From assembly GCA_001770855.1 (NCBI GenBank), contig MESE01000111.1, positions 1 through 64,000 on the forward strand: 64,000 bases of DNA. Reading direction: 5' to 3'. The notes beneath the pieces were generated by a model. That model did no database searches. It saw only the letters and a list, made by a program, of their open reading frames with translations, and was not told the DNA's origin. The first letter of the stretch is position 1; each line of letters starts with the position of its first letter. Of this stretch, positions 27,085 to 39,325 are shown one piece after another. The stretch comes from Burkholderiales bacterium RIFCSPLOWO2_02_FULL_57_36 (GTDB taxonomy: Bacteria > Pseudomonadota > Gammaproteobacteria > Burkholderiales > Burkholderiaceae_D). The position numbers and the translations under genes were made by a program.

Positions 27085-27401
27085 ATGACTCCAGGCGAAA
27101 TGTTGATCGAACCCGGCGATATCGAACTCAATGTCGGCCGCAAGACTGCGATCACGAAAGTGGCCAACAGCGGCGACCGGCCGATCCAGGTCGGCTCACA
27201 TTTTCATTTTTTTGAAGTCAATCCCTCATTGCAATTCGACCGGCAAGTCGGTTACGGAATGCGCCTGAACATTGCGGCCGGCACCGCGGTCCGCTTCGAA
27301 CCCGGGCAGGAACGCACCGTCGAACTGGTCGCGCTGGATGGCGACCGCAAGGTGTACGGGTTCAACGGCAAGGTGATGGGCGCATTGAAGAAGGAGCCGA
27401 A

Positions 27402-27405
<4 letters not shown>
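27085..27405 (+). CDS. ureB: Urease beta subunit
   Basis: A 106-residue subunit. Hallmarks: [51 protein letters not shown] and [21 protein letters not shown]. Gamma and beta are separate genes here, as in most bacteria, not fused as in Helicobacter. The stop overlaps the ureC start as ATGA. Confidence 0.97.
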
Positions 27406-29102
<1,697 letters not shown>

Positions 29103-29198
29103 TTACGTGATTGAATGGCCTTGAAATAATTGACTCATTCATACTCTGTCATTCCGAACGCAGGTTTGCAATGGTTGAAAGCAAAAAGTAAAAATACA

Positions 29199-29720
29199 AT
29201 GTTGACACTCAACACAAAAATTGACTCTACAGAAAAAATCGACGGCGAACTCGTCCTTCCCTTCGAGCTGCGTGAAAAAAGCCGCCTGCGCGCCGCGCTC
29301 GCATCAGGCGAGGAGGTCGCTGTCTTTACGGTACGCGGCACGGTCCTTCGCAACGGCGACCTGCTCAAAGGCGACGACGGCCGCATCGTCAAAATCACCG
29401 CAGCCGCGGAATCGACTTACCGCGTCGACTGCAACACGCCGCGCGATCTGCTGCGCTGCGCCTTCCATCTCGGCAATCGACACACGCAAGCGCAAGTCGA
29501 CAGCGACACCAAATCCGGTTTCCTGCGCATCCGAAAAGATACGGTTTTAAAAGACATGCTCGAAGGTCTTGGTGCAACCGTGACGGAAGAGCAAGCACCA
29601 TTCGAGCCGGAATCCGGCGCATACGGCGGTGGACATCATCATGCCGAAGACCGTCATCATGCGTTGGCGCCGATTCCATTGCGTCAACGCATTCACCGCC
29701 CGTCGGACAAAGAAGCATAA
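29199..29720 (+). CDS. ureE: Urease nickel metallochaperone UreE
   Basis: A 173-residue nickel-binding chaperone. The N-terminal peptide-binding domain (RAALASGEEVAVFTVRGTVLRNGDLL) and the metal-binding domain with LLRCAFHLGNRH (nickel His) and VLKDMLEGLGATV are followed by a His-rich tail, GGGHHHAEDRHHALAP. The chosen ATG at 29199 begins MLTLNTK; the frame is open to 29130 but that part is unlike the family. No strong ribosome site is seen. The gap of about 96 bases after ureC is the largest within the ure cluster. Confidence 0.93.
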   Translation: MLTLNTKIDSTEKIDGELVLPFELREKSRLRAALASGEEVAVFTVRGTVLRNGDLLKGDDGRIVKITAAAESTYRVDCNTPRDLLRCAFHLGNRHTQAQVDSDTKSGFLRIRKDTVLKDMLEGLGATVTEEQAPFEPESGAYGGGHHHAEDRHHALAPIPLRQRIHRPSDKEA

Positions 29721-29728
29721 GCGCTGCC

Positions 29729-30409
29729 ATGCGTGCGGCCTCCCTGCTCCACCTGTTGCAACTCGCCAGCCCGTCGCTGCCGATCGGCGCCTACAGCTAT
29801 TCGCAAGGTCTGGAGGCGGCAATCGAAAACGGATCGGTAAAAAATGAATCGTCGGCACGCGACTGGATCGTCGACTCATTGCATCAGGTGGTCGCACGAT
29901 TTGAAGCGCCGGTTTTATGGCGCTTGCTGCAGGCATTCGGCAAGCGCGATGCAGCGGCGGTAAATACATGGACCGAGCGTTTTATCGCCGCGCGCGACAC
30001 TGCGGAATTCCGGGCCGAGACGATCCAGATGGGATACTCGTTGACCAAGTTGGTAGCTGAACTGCGCATCTCGGACAAAGCATTGCTGAAGATTTTGCAG
30101 GATCAGCCAGAAGTCCCGCTGCCGACCGCATTGGCCTACGCCGCGGTCGCCCTCGACGTACCGCATCAGGCGGCTCTGCTGGGAATGATGTTTTCCTGGG
30201 CCGAAAATCAGGTGCTGGTGTGCGTCAAATCGGTGCCGCTTGGACAGGTTTCAGGACAGCGTCTTTTGCTGTCCTTGCGGCCGGAGCTGGAAGCGGCCGC
30301 GCAGCGTGCGCAGGAGCTGGCCGATGATGAATTGTCCAACTGGTCGCCTGGCTTGTCGCTGCTGTCGATGCAGCATGAAGTGCAATACAGCCGGCTTTAT
30401 CGTTCCTAA
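29729..30409 (+). CDS. ureF: Urease accessory protein UreF
   Basis: A 226-residue helical chaperone that links UreD and UreG in the nickel-insertion complex. Signatures: [21 protein letters not shown] near the N-terminus, [29 protein letters not shown], and the C-terminal [21 protein letters not shown] at 29729 lies 8 bases after ureE. Confidence 0.94.
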   Translation: MRAASLLHLLQLASPSLPIGAYSYSQGLEAAIENGSVKNESSARDWIVDSLHQVVARFEAPVLWRLLQAFGKRDAAAVNTWTERFIAARDTAEFRAETIQMGYSLTKLVAELRISDKALLKILQDQPEVPLPTALAYAAVALDVPHQAALLGMMFSWAENQVLVCVKSVPLGQVSGQRLLLSLRPELEAAAQRAQELADDELSNWSPGLSLLSMQHEVQYSRLYRS

Positions 30410-30432
30410 CTAACTACTTCGAATTCAATCAA

Positions 30433-31062
30433 ATGAAAAATCCATCCAATCCACTGCGCGTCGGCATCGGCGGCCCGGTCGGCTCAGGCAAGACTGCCCT
30501 ATGCGAACTGCTGTGCAAGAGAATGCGCGACCACTATGACATGGCTGTGATCACCAACGATATCTACACCAAGGAAGATATGGAGATCCTGCTGCGCGCC
30601 GACGCGCTTCCGGCCGAACGGCTGATGGGCGTGGAGACCGGCGGCTGCCCGCACACCGCGATCCGCGAGGATGCATCGATCAACCTGGAAGCAATTGCCC
30701 GCATGAGCGCGGATTTTCCGGACCTGGACCTGATTCTGGTCGAATCGGGCGGCGACAATCTGGCCGCGACATTCAGCCCCGAACTGTCGGACTTGACGAT
30801 CTACGTGATCGATGTCGCCGGCGGTGAAAAAATTCCCCGCAAAGGCGGCCCCGGCATCACCCGCTCCGATCTGCTGATCATCAACAAAATCGATCTGGCC
30901 CCATATGTCGGCGCCAATCTCGATGTAATGGCGCACGATGCAAAAAAAATGCGCGGCGACCGGCCGTTTGTGTTTACCAACTTACGAACGGGAGACGGCG
31001 TCGAGAAAGTGATTGATTTCATACGGCAGCAGGGATTGATCGATGTAGTGAATCCGCGCTGA
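30433..31062 (+). CDS. ureG: Urease accessory GTPase UreG
   Basis: A 209-residue SIMIBI GTPase that drives nickel transfer into urease. P-loop [15 protein letters not shown], Ni-binding CPH motif ([11 protein letters not shown]), switch-type [19 protein letters not shown], and the guanine specificity motif INKIDLAP are intact. It is the last gene of the cluster, 23 bases after ureF, and converges with the large PAS/GGDEF/EAL gene. Confidence 0.97.
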   Translation: MKNPSNPLRVGIGGPVGSGKTALCELLCKRMRDHYDMAVITNDIYTKEDMEILLRADALPAERLMGVETGGCPHTAIREDASINLEAIARMSADFPDLDLILVESGGDNLAATFSPELSDLTIYVIDVAGGEKIPRKGGPGITRSDLLIINKIDLAPYVGANLDVMAHDAKKMRGDRPFVFTNLRTGDGVEKVIDFIRQQGLIDVVNPR

Positions 31063-31091
31063 ACCGCTTGTCGCTTTCGGTAAGATCGCTC

Positions 31092-31106
31092 CAAGAAAGT
31101 TTCTTG
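31092..31106. terminator. Weak palindrome between ureG and the GGDEF/EAL gene
   Basis: CAAGAAA-G-TTTCTTG, a 7-bp palindrome, sits in the 57-base gap between converging genes. No T-run longer than three follows, so a terminator role is uncertain. Confidence 0.25.
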
Positions 31107-31119
31107 TTATCGAAAGGAC

Positions 31120-34100
31120 CTACCCTGGTCTCTTCGTTGCCTGCATACCTGCGTTTTCACGCAGCAAGTCGGCAAATTTTCCAGGCGCGACCGGCTTACT
31201 GAAGAAATAACCCTGCATTTCGTCGCAATTGTGAACTGCAAGAAAATCCTGCTGCTCGCTGGTTTCAACGCCTTCGGCTACGACGTTCAATTTCAACGCC
31301 TTTCCCATCGTAATGATCGCCTCCATCATCGCCGTATCTTCGGCGTTTTGCGGCACATGCTGAATGAACGAACGATCCACTTTCAATGTATCGATCGGGA
31401 AGCGCTTGATCTGCGCGAGCGATGAATAACCGGTTCCGAAATCGTCCAGTGCAAACTGGACGCCCAATTTCTTGATTGCGAACATCTTCATGGCAGCCCG
31501 CTCGATATTCCCCATCACCATGCTCTCGGTAATCTCAAGTTCAAGTAATTTCGGATTGATCCCGGTTTCCTTGAGCATGATCTCAAGATCATTCAAAAGA
31601 TACCCGTCGATAAACTGGCGCGGCGACAGGTTGACCGCCATGCAAATCGGCGGCAAGCCTTGGCGTTGCCAAGCGACATTTTGCTTACATGCCGTTTCCA
31701 ACACCCACTTGCCGATTGGAACGATCAATCCGGTTTCTTCGGCGATCGGAATAAAACTCATGGGCGGCATCAAGCCTAGTACAGGGTGCTGCCAGCGCAG
31801 CAGTGCTTCAACGCCGGTTATTTTTCCGGTGTGGAGATTGACCCTGGCCTGATAGTGCAAAAACAATTCATCACGTTCAAGCGCGTGGCGCAAGCTGGTC
31901 TCCAGTGCCAAACGTTCAACCGATTGCACCTGGATATTTTTTGAGTAGAACTGAAAATTGTTCTTGCCTTCGTCTTTGGCGAGATACATTGCGATGTCGG
32001 CGTTCTTCATCAACGCCTGCTCATCCTCGGTATCAGCGGGAAACATGCTGATACCTATGCTTGCCGTTACTCGGCATTCCTGATTTTCGAGCGTCATCGG
32101 CTGCTGTACCGTCGAAATAATTTTGCGCGCAATGGCGGCAACCTGCTCGGTTTCGGCAACTTCTTGAAGCAATACCACGAATTCATCGCCGCCAAGACGC
32201 GCCACGACATCGCTGGTACGCAAACAATCCGTCAGGCGCATGGCAATCTGCTGCAGCAGTTTGTCGCCCGCATGGTGGCCAAGCGTGTCATTGATCACCT
32301 TGAACCGATCCAGATCGATGAACATCACCGCAAGCTGGCGTCCGTAACGCCGTGCGTGGAGGATCGCGAAACTCAGCAATTGACCGAACAGCACCCGATT
32401 CGGCAGCGACGTCAACGCATCGTGCGTGGCCAGATACTGGATGCGCTCTTCATCGAGCTTGCGTTCCGTAATATCCTTTCCGGTGCCGCGATACCCCTTC
32501 AATCTTCCTTCATTATCGAGAATCGGGCGCCCACTGGCACTGACGTAGCGAACCGAGCCGTCCGAATCGGCTTTTTTCAAGACCAGGTTATAGAATGGCC
32601 TGCGTTCGGCCAGCGCCCTTTGGTACTCCATCCATTGTTCCGTGGACGCATCGCGATAAGGCAATTCTCGCAAGGTTTTGCCGATGTAATCCTCGGGTGG
32701 TAAGCCGGTTTTCTCCAACACGCTGCCCGATACCTGGATGAAACGAAAATTCTCATCCTGCTCCCAGTACCAATCGGAGGAAAGATCGGTCAAATCGCGA
32801 AACTGCTCTTCGCTGTCGCGCAATACTTGTTCAATCTGCCGCCGCGCCGTCACATCGCGCAAAAGACCCCGGAAGCCGACCGGGTTGCCTTGCGCGTCCT
32901 GAATAAGACTGATTGAGCCTTCGCCCACCAATGTGCTGCCGTCCTTGCAGTTCAATTCAAAGTCAAAACTTCTTACCGGTATGCCCGTGCGATGGACTTC
33001 ATTGAATAACCGGAACGTCTGTTTAGCCATTTCCGGCGTGCTGTATTGACGATAGTCCATTCCGATCAACTCGCTCTCCGGGTATCGGAGCATGCGGCAA
33101 TACGCTTCATTGACGGAAGTAAGCGTTCCGGTTAAATCCACTTCATAAAAGGCTTCCTCGATATTCTCCAGAATCGAGCGATATTTCTCCTCGCTTGCCC
33201 GTAATGCATCCATTGCCCGCCGGCGAGCCGAAACATCGCGCGTGATGCCGCGGAATCCAACCGGCTTTCCATTTGCATTTACCATCAATTGCATTGAATT
33301 TTCGACGATTGCAGTAGTTCCATCTTTGCGCCTGAGACTCCATTCGTTCAAATGGACCGGCTCGCGCGTACGATAGGCGGTGCTGTATACCTCGTATATA
33401 AGTTTTGCAGTGCTCTCGTCGCTGTAGCTTCGGTAATTCAATCCCATCATTTCGTCAGGAGAATATCCGTGAATGCGGCACAACGCGTCATTGAAAAATG
33501 TGAAGCTCCCCGCTGGATCGACTTCGAAATAACCGTCTATCATGCTTTCAAGAATGCCCCGATGTTTTTCTTCGCTCTGGCGCAGCGCCTCTGCTGCTTT
33601 GCGGCCATCACTCTCGCGCTCGAAATTTTCAAGCGCAAACGAAACGTTTTCCGCCATGCGTGACAGCAGTTTGACGATCTCGTCGTCGAATGCATCTACC
33701 TCACTTGAATAGAAGAGCAACACGCCATGAGCGCCGCCCCGCATGACCAGCGGAATCGCCGCGGCACCGGCAATGTTCCCCTGGCGTTGCACTTCGTGCC
33801 AAGGTTTCATTTGCGGATCGTTTAGCGAATCGTTGCTTACGCAAGACTTTAGTGTACGAAACGCGGTACCAACCAGGCCTCGTCCCTCTGGCGTATCCTC
33901 AACGATTGAAATGCGCGCATCACGCAGCATCTGCTTGCCTCCTCCGGCAACCGCGGCTACTTTTGTACTCGCATGATCCACGTTCGGAATAATCACCGCC
34001 GTAGTAATGAATTTTCCTCCATGAACAGCTGCATCGCATACTTGTTGATACAGTTCCTCCGGCGACTTGGCGTGCAGGATCGCCTCGTTGGTAGCGCTGA

Positions 34101-34938
34101 GCGCCGCATACATTCTGCTATGCCGCTGAGCGGATTCTTCCGCGCGCTTGCGCTGCGTAATCTCGCGTGCGATGCTGACGATGATCGTGCTGTTTCCGGA
34201 TTGGATTGCCCGCCTTTGCAGCTCGAATACATATTGGCTACCGTCCTTGTTACGCGCGGTGCTTTCGCTCCTGAAGCCTTTATCGCCGCTTTCGACCACC
34301 TCGTCGTATTCTCTTTCAAGCGTTTGACGATCGGTCAGCAGCAATTCGTGCGGTCCCATCTGCAAGAGTTCCGTGCGCGTATAACCGGTAGACTTGCAGG
34401 CGGTTTCATTTACGTCGATGAATAGCATCGTGTCCCGGTCAACCAAATAAATAGAATCGCCTGAGATATCCATGCCTGCGCGGAATCGCCGCGCTTCTTC
34501 CTCGTAAAGTTTTTGCGATGTTATGTCCCTTGCGGTGCCTCGGTATCCGATGAAATCTCCATTGCCATGAAAGACAGGTTCGCCATTCAAACTGACAAAA
34601 CACCTGGCGCCGTCACCATTCCGGTAAGAGTATTCAATCTCGCGAAAGGACTCGCGGCGTAAAAGCGTTGCACGAAACTCGCTCCATTGCGCAGGCTGCG
34701 GATGCACTTCAGGGAGCTCCCAAGGGCATTTCCCAATTACCGTGAATGCGGTGCCGGCTGCCGATATGCGCATGCGCTCAAATCTGGAAAATCGGAAGGC
34801 GACATCCTGTTCCCAGTAAAAATCGCCCGCCAACGCAAGCAGATTTTTTAGACTATCCTCGGATGCCAGCGGGGCAAGACCGGAGGCCGCCAGAGTTGAA
34901 ACATCATGTTCGTCTTGTTTTGATGATTTGTTTCCCAC
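31120..34938 (-). CDS. Multi-sensor diguanylate cyclase/phosphodiesterase (PAS, GAF, GGDEF, EAL)
   Basis: A 1,272-residue cytosolic protein with no clear membrane segments. Approximate order: PAS (25-143), PAS (150-265), GAF (285-440), PAS (455-575), PAS (580-703), PAS (708-828), GGDEF (829-995), EAL (1010-1255). GGDEF is intact at 916-920, with the inhibitory I-site RTSD at 907-910, exactly five residues upstream. The EAL motif is at 1044-1046, with DDFGTGYSS and AEGVET also present, so both making and breaking of cyclic di-GMP are possible in principle. GTG at 34938 is used, with a weak ribosome site. What the PAS domains sense is unknown. Confidence 0.9.
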   Translation of the reverse strand: MGNKSSKQDEHDVSTLAASGLAPLASEDSLKNLLALAGDFYWEQDVAFRFSRFERMRISAAGTAFTVIGKCPWELPEVHPQPAQWSEFRATLLRRESFREIEYSYRNGDGARCFVSLNGEPVFHGNGDFIGYRGTARDITSQKLYEEEARRFRAGMDISGDSIYLVDRDTMLFIDVNETACKSTGYTRTELLQMGPHELLLTDRQTLEREYDEVVESGDKGFRSESTARNKDGSQYVFELQRRAIQSGNSTIIVSIAREITQRKRAEESAQRHSRMYAALSATNEAILHAKSPEELYQQVCDAAVHGGKFITTAVIIPNVDHASTKVAAVAGGGKQMLRDARISIVEDTPEGRGLVGTAFRTLKSCVSNDSLNDPQMKPWHEVQRQGNIAGAAAIPLVMRGGAHGVLLFYSSEVDAFDDEIVKLLSRMAENVSFALENFERESDGRKAAEALRQSEEKHRGILESMIDGYFEVDPAGSFTFFNDALCRIHGYSPDEMMGLNYRSYSDESTAKLIYEVYSTAYRTREPVHLNEWSLRRKDGTTAIVENSMQLMVNANGKPVGFRGITRDVSARRRAMDALRASEEKYRSILENIEEAFYEVDLTGTLTSVNEAYCRMLRYPESELIGMDYRQYSTPEMAKQTFRLFNEVHRTGIPVRSFDFELNCKDGSTLVGEGSISLIQDAQGNPVGFRGLLRDVTARRQIEQVLRDSEEQFRDLTDLSSDWYWEQDENFRFIQVSGSVLEKTGLPPEDYIGKTLRELPYRDASTEQWMEYQRALAERRPFYNLVLKKADSDGSVRYVSASGRPILDNEGRLKGYRGTGKDITERKLDEERIQYLATHDALTSLPNRVLFGQLLSFAILHARRYGRQLAVMFIDLDRFKVINDTLGHHAGDKLLQQIAMRLTDCLRTSDVVARLGGDEFVVLLQEVAETEQVAAIARKIISTVQQPMTLENQECRVTASIGISMFPADTEDEQALMKNADIAMYLAKDEGKNNFQFYSKNIQVQSVERLALETSLRHALERDELFLHYQARVNLHTGKITGVEALLRWQHPVLGLMPPMSFIPIAEETGLIVPIGKWVLETACKQNVAWQRQGLPPICMAVNLSPRQFIDGYLLNDLEIMLKETGINPKLLELEITESMVMGNIERAAMKMFAIKKLGVQFALDDFGTGYSSLAQIKRFPIDTLKVDRSFIQHVPQNAEDTAMMEAIITMGKALKLNVVAEGVETSEQQDFLAVHNCDEMQGYFFSKPVAPGKFADLLRENAGMQATKRPG

Positions 34939-35166
34939 GGCGTGTTTCCATATTGAAAAGAAACGTTTTATTCATGGCGTGTGTCTAATAGCGTATTGGT
35001 ACGCATGCAAACCTAGATTACTCGTTTTCTTGACTGCAGGAAATTATTTTATCGGTGCTGTTGTCCCCTTGCAAACCGGCGCCGTTCAATATCCGTCAAT
35101 ATTTCACCTGCTACAATTCCAGGCTTTTGTCTTTACCAATTTATTTTTACCAATTAAAGGAAAATT
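34939..35166. other. Divergent intergenic region
   Basis: About 230 bases between the GGDEF/EAL gene and the FKBP gene. It is AT-richer than the neighbours toward 35,100-35,166, and AAAGGAAAATT precedes the FKBP start. No specific operator was seen. Confidence 0.4.
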
Positions 35167-35523
35167 ATGACCACTGTCATGACAGCTTCAGGATTGCAAT
35201 ACGAAGACATCACCGTCGGCAGCGGGGCGGAAGCGACCGCCGGCGCGAACGTGACCGTTCATTACACCGGATGGCTGCAGAATGCGGACGGCAGCGCTGG
35301 CAGCAAATTCGATTCGAGCAAGGACCGCAATGATCCATTCCAGTTTCCGCTGGGCGCCGGTCACGTAATCAAAGGCTGGGATCAGGGTGTGCAGGGCATG
35401 AAAGTCGGCGGCGTGCGCAAACTGATTATCCCTGCCGCACTAGGATACGGCGCTCGCGGCGCGGGCGGCGCCATTCCACCGAATGCGACGCTGATTTTTG
35501 ACGTGGAACTTCTGGATGTTTGA
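35167..35523 (+). CDS. FKBP-type peptidyl-prolyl cis-trans isomerase
   Basis: A 118-residue single-domain FKBP without signal peptide, so cytosolic. The family core is complete: [66 protein letters not shown] and [16 protein letters not shown]. The aromatic cavity residues (Tyr, Phe, Asp, Trp, Tyr, Phe) are present. Helps protein folding by proline isomerisation. ATG at 35167 follows AAAGGAAAATT. Confidence 0.94.
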   Translation: MTTVMTASGLQYEDITVGSGAEATAGANVTVHYTGWLQNADGSAGSKFDSSKDRNDPFQFPLGAGHVIKGWDQGVQGMKVGGVRKLIIPAALGYGARGAGGAIPPNATLIFDVELLDV

Positions 35524-35696
35524 CGGACCGGCGTAAATGCCTGATCGCTGCTCGCATTCTCGTCCGGCACACTGAGTATTCGTTCTAGAGAATTTCTTTT
35601 GCCGGGCGATTTTGTATGATATTTTGCGTAAGTTTTGCACACTGCTAAATTCGTTCGGCGCACATCGCGCCATCCATTCTTATTTCGGAGACGCCA

Positions 35697-35951
35697 ATGA
35701 CCCTTCAAGCCGAGTTCGATCAGGCACAAGCCGATTCAAAAGATCTTCCTGAACGTCCCGACAATATGACCTTGCTTAAAATTTATGCGCTTTTCAAGCA
35801 AGGAACCACCGGTGACGCTGACGGCGCCCGCCCCGGAATGATGGATTTTGTCGGCCGCGCCAAATGGGATGCGTGGGATACGCTCAAGGGAACGTCAAAA
35901 GAAGACGCGATGCGTCAGTACATCGACCTGATCAGTGAACTGAAGAATTAG
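35697..35951 (+). CDS. Acyl-CoA-binding protein
   Basis: An 84-residue four-helix acyl-CoA-binding protein (ACBP). The signature is clear: FDQAQADSKDLPERPDNMTLLKIYALFKQGT, PGMMDFVGRAKWDAW and TSKEDAMRQYIDLI. Conserved Tyr, Lys and Lys contacts for the CoA phosphate (LKIYALFKQ, AKWDAW) are kept. Buffers and ferries long-chain acyl-CoA in the cytosol. Bacterial ACBPs are scattered, mostly in Proteobacteria. GGAGACGCC lies before the ATG. Confidence 0.94.
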   Translation: MTLQAEFDQAQADSKDLPERPDNMTLLKIYALFKQGTTGDADGARPGMMDFVGRAKWDAWDTLKGTSKEDAMRQYIDLISELKN

Positions 35952-35993
35952 TCTCTGGCGGGAAACCGCCAAAGCCGCGTCTTTCTCCAAAGG

Positions 35994-36024
35994 AAAAACC
36001 CATGCAAGCGCATGGAGGTTTTTA
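35994..36024. terminator. Terminator between ACBP and PHA-family genes
   Basis: AAAAACC outer arm, inner stem CATGC/GCATG with loop AAGC, a two-base bulge and GGTTTTT outer arm. A-run and T-run on opposite sides fit a bidirectional terminator for converging genes. Confidence 0.6.
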
Positions 36025-36065
36025 TCCTGCCTTTTCCGGCAGTCCGTTGCGCGGCGAACGAAATC

Positions 36066-36350
36066 CTATGCTTTCTCAGCGAACATTTTCCTCATCTGCT
36101 GCGCAACTTTCTCTTCGATCCTCGCAGAAAACATTTTCAGCAAAAATCCGAGCGTAACGTCAATCTGCGCCTCTTTTTCGTGCAGCACCAGAGTACCGGA
36201 CGCGCCGCTGCTCTTAAAACTCAATATGTTGCCGTTCCAACTGGCTGTCATGTCGTATTCCGCAACAACTTTGTCCGCCATTTTCTGCGCGACCGCTTTT
36301 GCATTGTTTTCTGATAGCTGATGCGATTGCTTGATACTGATATCGGCCAC
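36066..36350 (-). CDS. Polyhydroxyalkanoic acid system family protein
   Basis: A 94-residue protein of the PHA_gran_rgn family, typically found in PHA-producing bacteria. Recognised by ISIKQSHQLSENNAKAVAQKMAD, MTASWNGNILSFKSSGASGTL and the tail FSARIEEKVAQQMRKMF. Its biochemical role is not settled. The start lies 3 bases after the stop of the 2-hydroxyacid dehydrogenase gene, so both are likely co-transcribed. Confidence 0.82.
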   Translation of the reverse strand: MADISIKQSHQLSENNAKAVAQKMADKVVAEYDMTASWNGNILSFKSSGASGTLVLHEKEAQIDVTLGFLLKMFSARIEEKVAQQMRKMFAEKA

Positions 36351-36353
36351 GTA

Positions 36354-37337
36354 CTACTCCTTGCGATTTGCTTCAGGGTTCAATAAATTCGGCGGCTGTC
36401 GGCCGCCGAGCGCTGCAATCAGGTTATCCGCTGCACAATTGGCCATCGCACGCCGCGTCGGCTCGGAAGCGCTGGCGATATGCGGTGTCAGCACCACGTT
36501 GGATAATGTCAGAAAATCGGGATTCAAGGCCGGCTCGTTTTCGAATACATCCAATCCCGCGGAAGCGATTCGATGTTCACGCAACGCTGCGATCAAGGCT
36601 GCATCATCGACAATTCCGCCGCGGGCAATATTGACCAGCGTGGCGCTCGGCTTCATCAATGCGATCTCGGCCGCACCGATGGTGTGGTGCAGTTGCGGCG
36701 AATACGGCAAGGTCAGCACCACGTGATCCGCTGTGCGCAACAAATCTTCCTTACTCACATATCCGGCATGATTGGCGCCGCTCTCCAATTCTTCCGGCAA
36801 GCGCGAGCGATTATGGTAAATCACCTTCATGCCGAATCCGGATGAGCGGCGCGCAATGGCCTGCCCGATACGCCCCATTCCGAGGATGCCCAGCGTGGCG
36901 CCGTGCAAGTCTGCACCCAGCAATACATCGTAACGCCACTTTTTCCATTGTCCGGCACGAAGCCAGTGCTCCGCTTCGGTGATGCGACGCGCCGTTGCCA
37001 TCAGCAAGGCCCACGCGAAATCCGCAGTGGTTTCATTGAGCACGTCAGGCGTATTGGTCACCTTGATGCCGGCACGGCTGGCAGCGGCCAGATCGATATT
37101 GTCATACCCGACCGCCATGTTGCACACGGCTTTCAGCGCCGGGGCGGCGGCGATCACCTCCGCCGAGATTCGCTCGCTCAGTGTGGCGAACAGGCCATCC
37201 TTGCCCTGCAATCTTTCCGCCAGTTCGGCGGGTGAAAAAACCTGGTCGCCCTGATTCGATTCAACGTCAAAATGCTGTTCAAGCCGCGCCACGACATCAG
37301 GAAACGTGGCGCGCGCCACCAATATTTTATGTTTCAT
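36354..37337 (-). CDS. D-2-hydroxyacid dehydrogenase (glyoxylate/hydroxypyruvate reductase type)
   Basis: A 327-residue NAD(P)-dependent enzyme of the GhrB/gluconate 2-dehydrogenase group. The cofactor site GILGMGRIGQAIARR and the catalytic trio are visible: Arg in NIARGGIVDD, Glu in DVFENEPALNP and His in VVLTPHIASAS. Likely reduces glyoxylate or hydroxypyruvate, or 2-ketogluconate. ATG at 37337 follows GGAG; a TTG 18 bases upstream is rejected. It lies downstream of an orphan amino-acid receptor gene. Confidence 0.9.
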   Translation of the reverse strand: MKHKILVARATFPDVVARLEQHFDVESNQGDQVFSPAELAERLQGKDGLFATLSERISAEVIAAAPALKAVCNMAVGYDNIDLAAASRAGIKVTNTPDVLNETTADFAWALLMATARRITEAEHWLRAGQWKKWRYDVLLGADLHGATLGILGMGRIGQAIARRSSGFGMKVIYHNRSRLPEELESGANHAGYVSKEDLLRTADHVVLTLPYSPQLHHTIGAAEIALMKPSATLVNIARGGIVDDAALIAALREHRIASAGLDVFENEPALNPDFLTLSNVVLTPHIASASEPTRRAMANCAADNLIAALGGRQPPNLLNPEANRKE

Positions 37338-37356
37338 GACTCCGTTACCATGCAAG

Positions 37357-37370
37357 GATTGTTAACAATC
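37357..37370. promoter_or_regulatory. Perfect 14-base palindrome before the dehydrogenase gene
   Basis: GATTGTTAACAATC is fully self-complementary and lies 20 bases upstream of the dehydrogenase ATG. It could be an operator for a dimeric regulator or part of a short hairpin. No regulator gene is nearby to assign it to. Confidence 0.4.
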
Positions 37371-37421
37371 GGATCAAGGAATTCCCGGCAATGCAATCGC
37401 GATGATGCTCGCTTCAGCGTT

Positions 37422-38639
37422 CTATTTGATCGCCGAAGCCGGTCTGCGCCTGCGGACATAGGCTTCGTCAGGCAAGTATTTTGCCCCATCCGCATAACGC
37501 CAGTTGGTCATGAATCCATTGCCGTTCTTTTGATCCAGTATTCCAACGTATGTGCCCAGCGTCGCCTGCTGATCGATCGCACGGAACACGGCCGGCCCCA
37601 TAGGCGTGGCGAACTGAAAGCCTCGCATCGCCGTGACCAGTTTTTCCGAATCCGTCGACTGCGCCTTTCGCACCCCTTCCGCAATCGCAAGAATCATCGT
37701 GTAACCAATGACAGATCCGATCTGTGGATGATCATTGTATTTCTCAAAATACGCATGAGCGAAGCGGGCGTGCGCCGGGGTATCGATCTGGTTTGCCGGA
37801 TAACCTGTCACGATCCATCCCTTGGGGGTCGCGTCTTTTAAAATTTTCAAGTTTTCCGGCTCTCCGCCGAGCATCGATGCAACCATCACTTTTCCGAAAA
37901 GACCGCGCCGCTTTCCTTCATGCACGAACTTGTCCAGATCCGCCCCGAACGTTGCATTGAAAATTGCATCCGGCCGGGCTTTCTCCAATCGCTGCACAAC
38001 CGTGGCAGCATCGATCTTGTTCAGTGCCGGCCACTGTTCCGCAACGAATTCAATGTCGGGACGTCTGGCTTTCAACATCGATTTGAAATTGGCCACCGCA
38101 CTTTGACCATATTCATAGTTGGGCGCGAGCATCGCCCATCGCCGCGCAGGAAGTTTGGCGGCTTCTTCGGCCAGCATCGCCGCCTGCATATAGGTCGATG
38201 GACGCAATCTGAAAGTGTATCGATTGCCTCGGTCCAGAGTGATCGCGTCGGATAAAGGGCCGGCGGCAATAAACAGCTTCTTATTCTTTGCCGCGACAGC
38301 GGAGACCGCCAACCCGGTATTGGATAAATAAGTTCCAGCCAGCACGTCGACCTTTTCGCGCGAGATTAACGACCGCGCCACTTGCGCTGCTTCATTCCGG
38401 TCATTGCCGTCGTCGCGTGAAAAAACTTCGATCTTGCGGCCCTCTATTCCGCCGGCGGCATTGATTTCGTCGACCGCCAGTTGCCACCCTTTGCGGTATG
38501 GAACGGTAAATTCCGGTGCGGTGGAATAGCTGTTGATTTCGCCGATCTTGACAGTAGGATTGTTGTTTTGTGCAATCGCTCCGGCCGTGAACATCAGGGC
38601 CAGGAACGCGAAGGCATTTTCAATTGGTTTAATTTTCAT
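37422..38639 (-). CDS. Branched-chain amino-acid-type ABC substrate-binding protein (orphan)
   Basis: A 405-residue periplasmic receptor of the LivJ family. A signal peptide (ENAFAFLALMFTAGAIAQ) precedes VKIGEINSYSTAPEF, GWQLAVDEINAAGGIEGRKIEV and the Periplasmic_BP core. The receptor has no permease or ATPase genes beside it, so it must share a transporter or act as a sensor input. Ligand unknown; the first loop is typical of short-chain amides or amino acids. Divergent from fdxA over 234 bases. Confidence 0.86.
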   Translation of the reverse strand: MKIKPIENAFAFLALMFTAGAIAQNNNPTVKIGEINSYSTAPEFTVPYRKGWQLAVDEINAAGGIEGRKIEVFSRDDGNDRNEAAQVARSLISREKVDVLAGTYLSNTGLAVSAVAAKNKKLFIAAGPLSDAITLDRGNRYTFRLRPSTYMQAAMLAEEAAKLPARRWAMLAPNYEYGQSAVANFKSMLKARRPDIEFVAEQWPALNKIDAATVVQRLEKARPDAIFNATFGADLDKFVHEGKRRGLFGKVMVASMLGGEPENLKILKDATPKGWIVTGYPANQIDTPAHARFAHAYFEKYNDHPQIGSVIGYTMILAIAEGVRKAQSTDSEKLVTAMRGFQFATPMGPAVFRAIDQQATLGTYVGILDQKNGNGFMTNWRYADGAKYLPDEAYVRRRRPASAIK

Positions 38640-38873
38640 GGTCCCTATCTGAAATCGGTAATATTTGATTCGGCACCGGTTTACGGGCCATTTCTACGCG
38701 ATCCGCTGCATTTGCTTATGCATAATTCATCTAAGCTTGGTTTGTAGGAAACGCTTATTTATCTTAAAATACAAGGCTTTGCGGCAGGTTATCCGGCTTT
38801 GGACTGTGCATATATTGCCATTAACCTCAGTCAGCTACAGATAAAACTTTGAATATTTTCAGATAGGACTGTT
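38640..38873. other. Divergent intergenic region before fdxA
   Basis: Carries the promoters of the receptor gene and fdxA. The stretch near 38,870 holds a TAGGACTGTT sequence before the fdxA ATG. No clear operator is seen. Confidence 0.35.
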
Positions 38874-39197
38874 ATGACCCACGTTGTGACCGAATCCTGC
38901 ATCCGCTGCCGTTACACCGACTGCGTGGATGTATGCCCGGTAGATTGCTTTCGCGAAGGCCCGAACTTTCTATCGATCGACCCGGATGAATGCATTGATT
39001 GCGCGGTCTGCGTAGCTGAATGTCCGGTCAATGCAATTTATGCCGAAGAAGACGTACCGGAGGATCAGCAGCAATTCATCAAGCTCAATGTTGAGTTGTC
39101 TCGCAAATGGCCATCGATCACCAAAACCAAAAGTCCGCTGCCTGATGCAGATCAGTGGAAAGACGTTCAGGAAAAGATGCCGTTTCTGGAGCGTTAG
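38874..39197 (+). CDS. fdxA: 7Fe ferredoxin FdxA
   Basis: A 107-residue cytosolic electron carrier with a [3Fe-4S] and a [4Fe-4S] cluster. Seen: CIRCRYTDCVDVCPVDCF for the first group and CIDCAVCVAECPVNAI for the second, followed by the C-terminal extension typical of Azotobacter-type FdxA. A ferredoxin-NADP reductase follows in the same direction at 39326, so the two are probably functionally linked. Confidence 0.95.
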   Translation: MTHVVTESCIRCRYTDCVDVCPVDCFREGPNFLSIDPDECIDCAVCVAECPVNAIYAEEDVPEDQQQFIKLNVELSRKWPSITKTKSPLPDADQWKDVQEKMPFLER

Positions 39198-39325
39198 ACA
39201 TAAGTGGCCCGCGGTGGAACGCCGTCGGCTCTACTTGGTCGCAAATGTCCATCCTCAGCATGTATTACCGCGCCGTTAACATCGGAAATGATCGTAATGG
39301 CGGTCAGCTTTATTGAGAAACAAAA

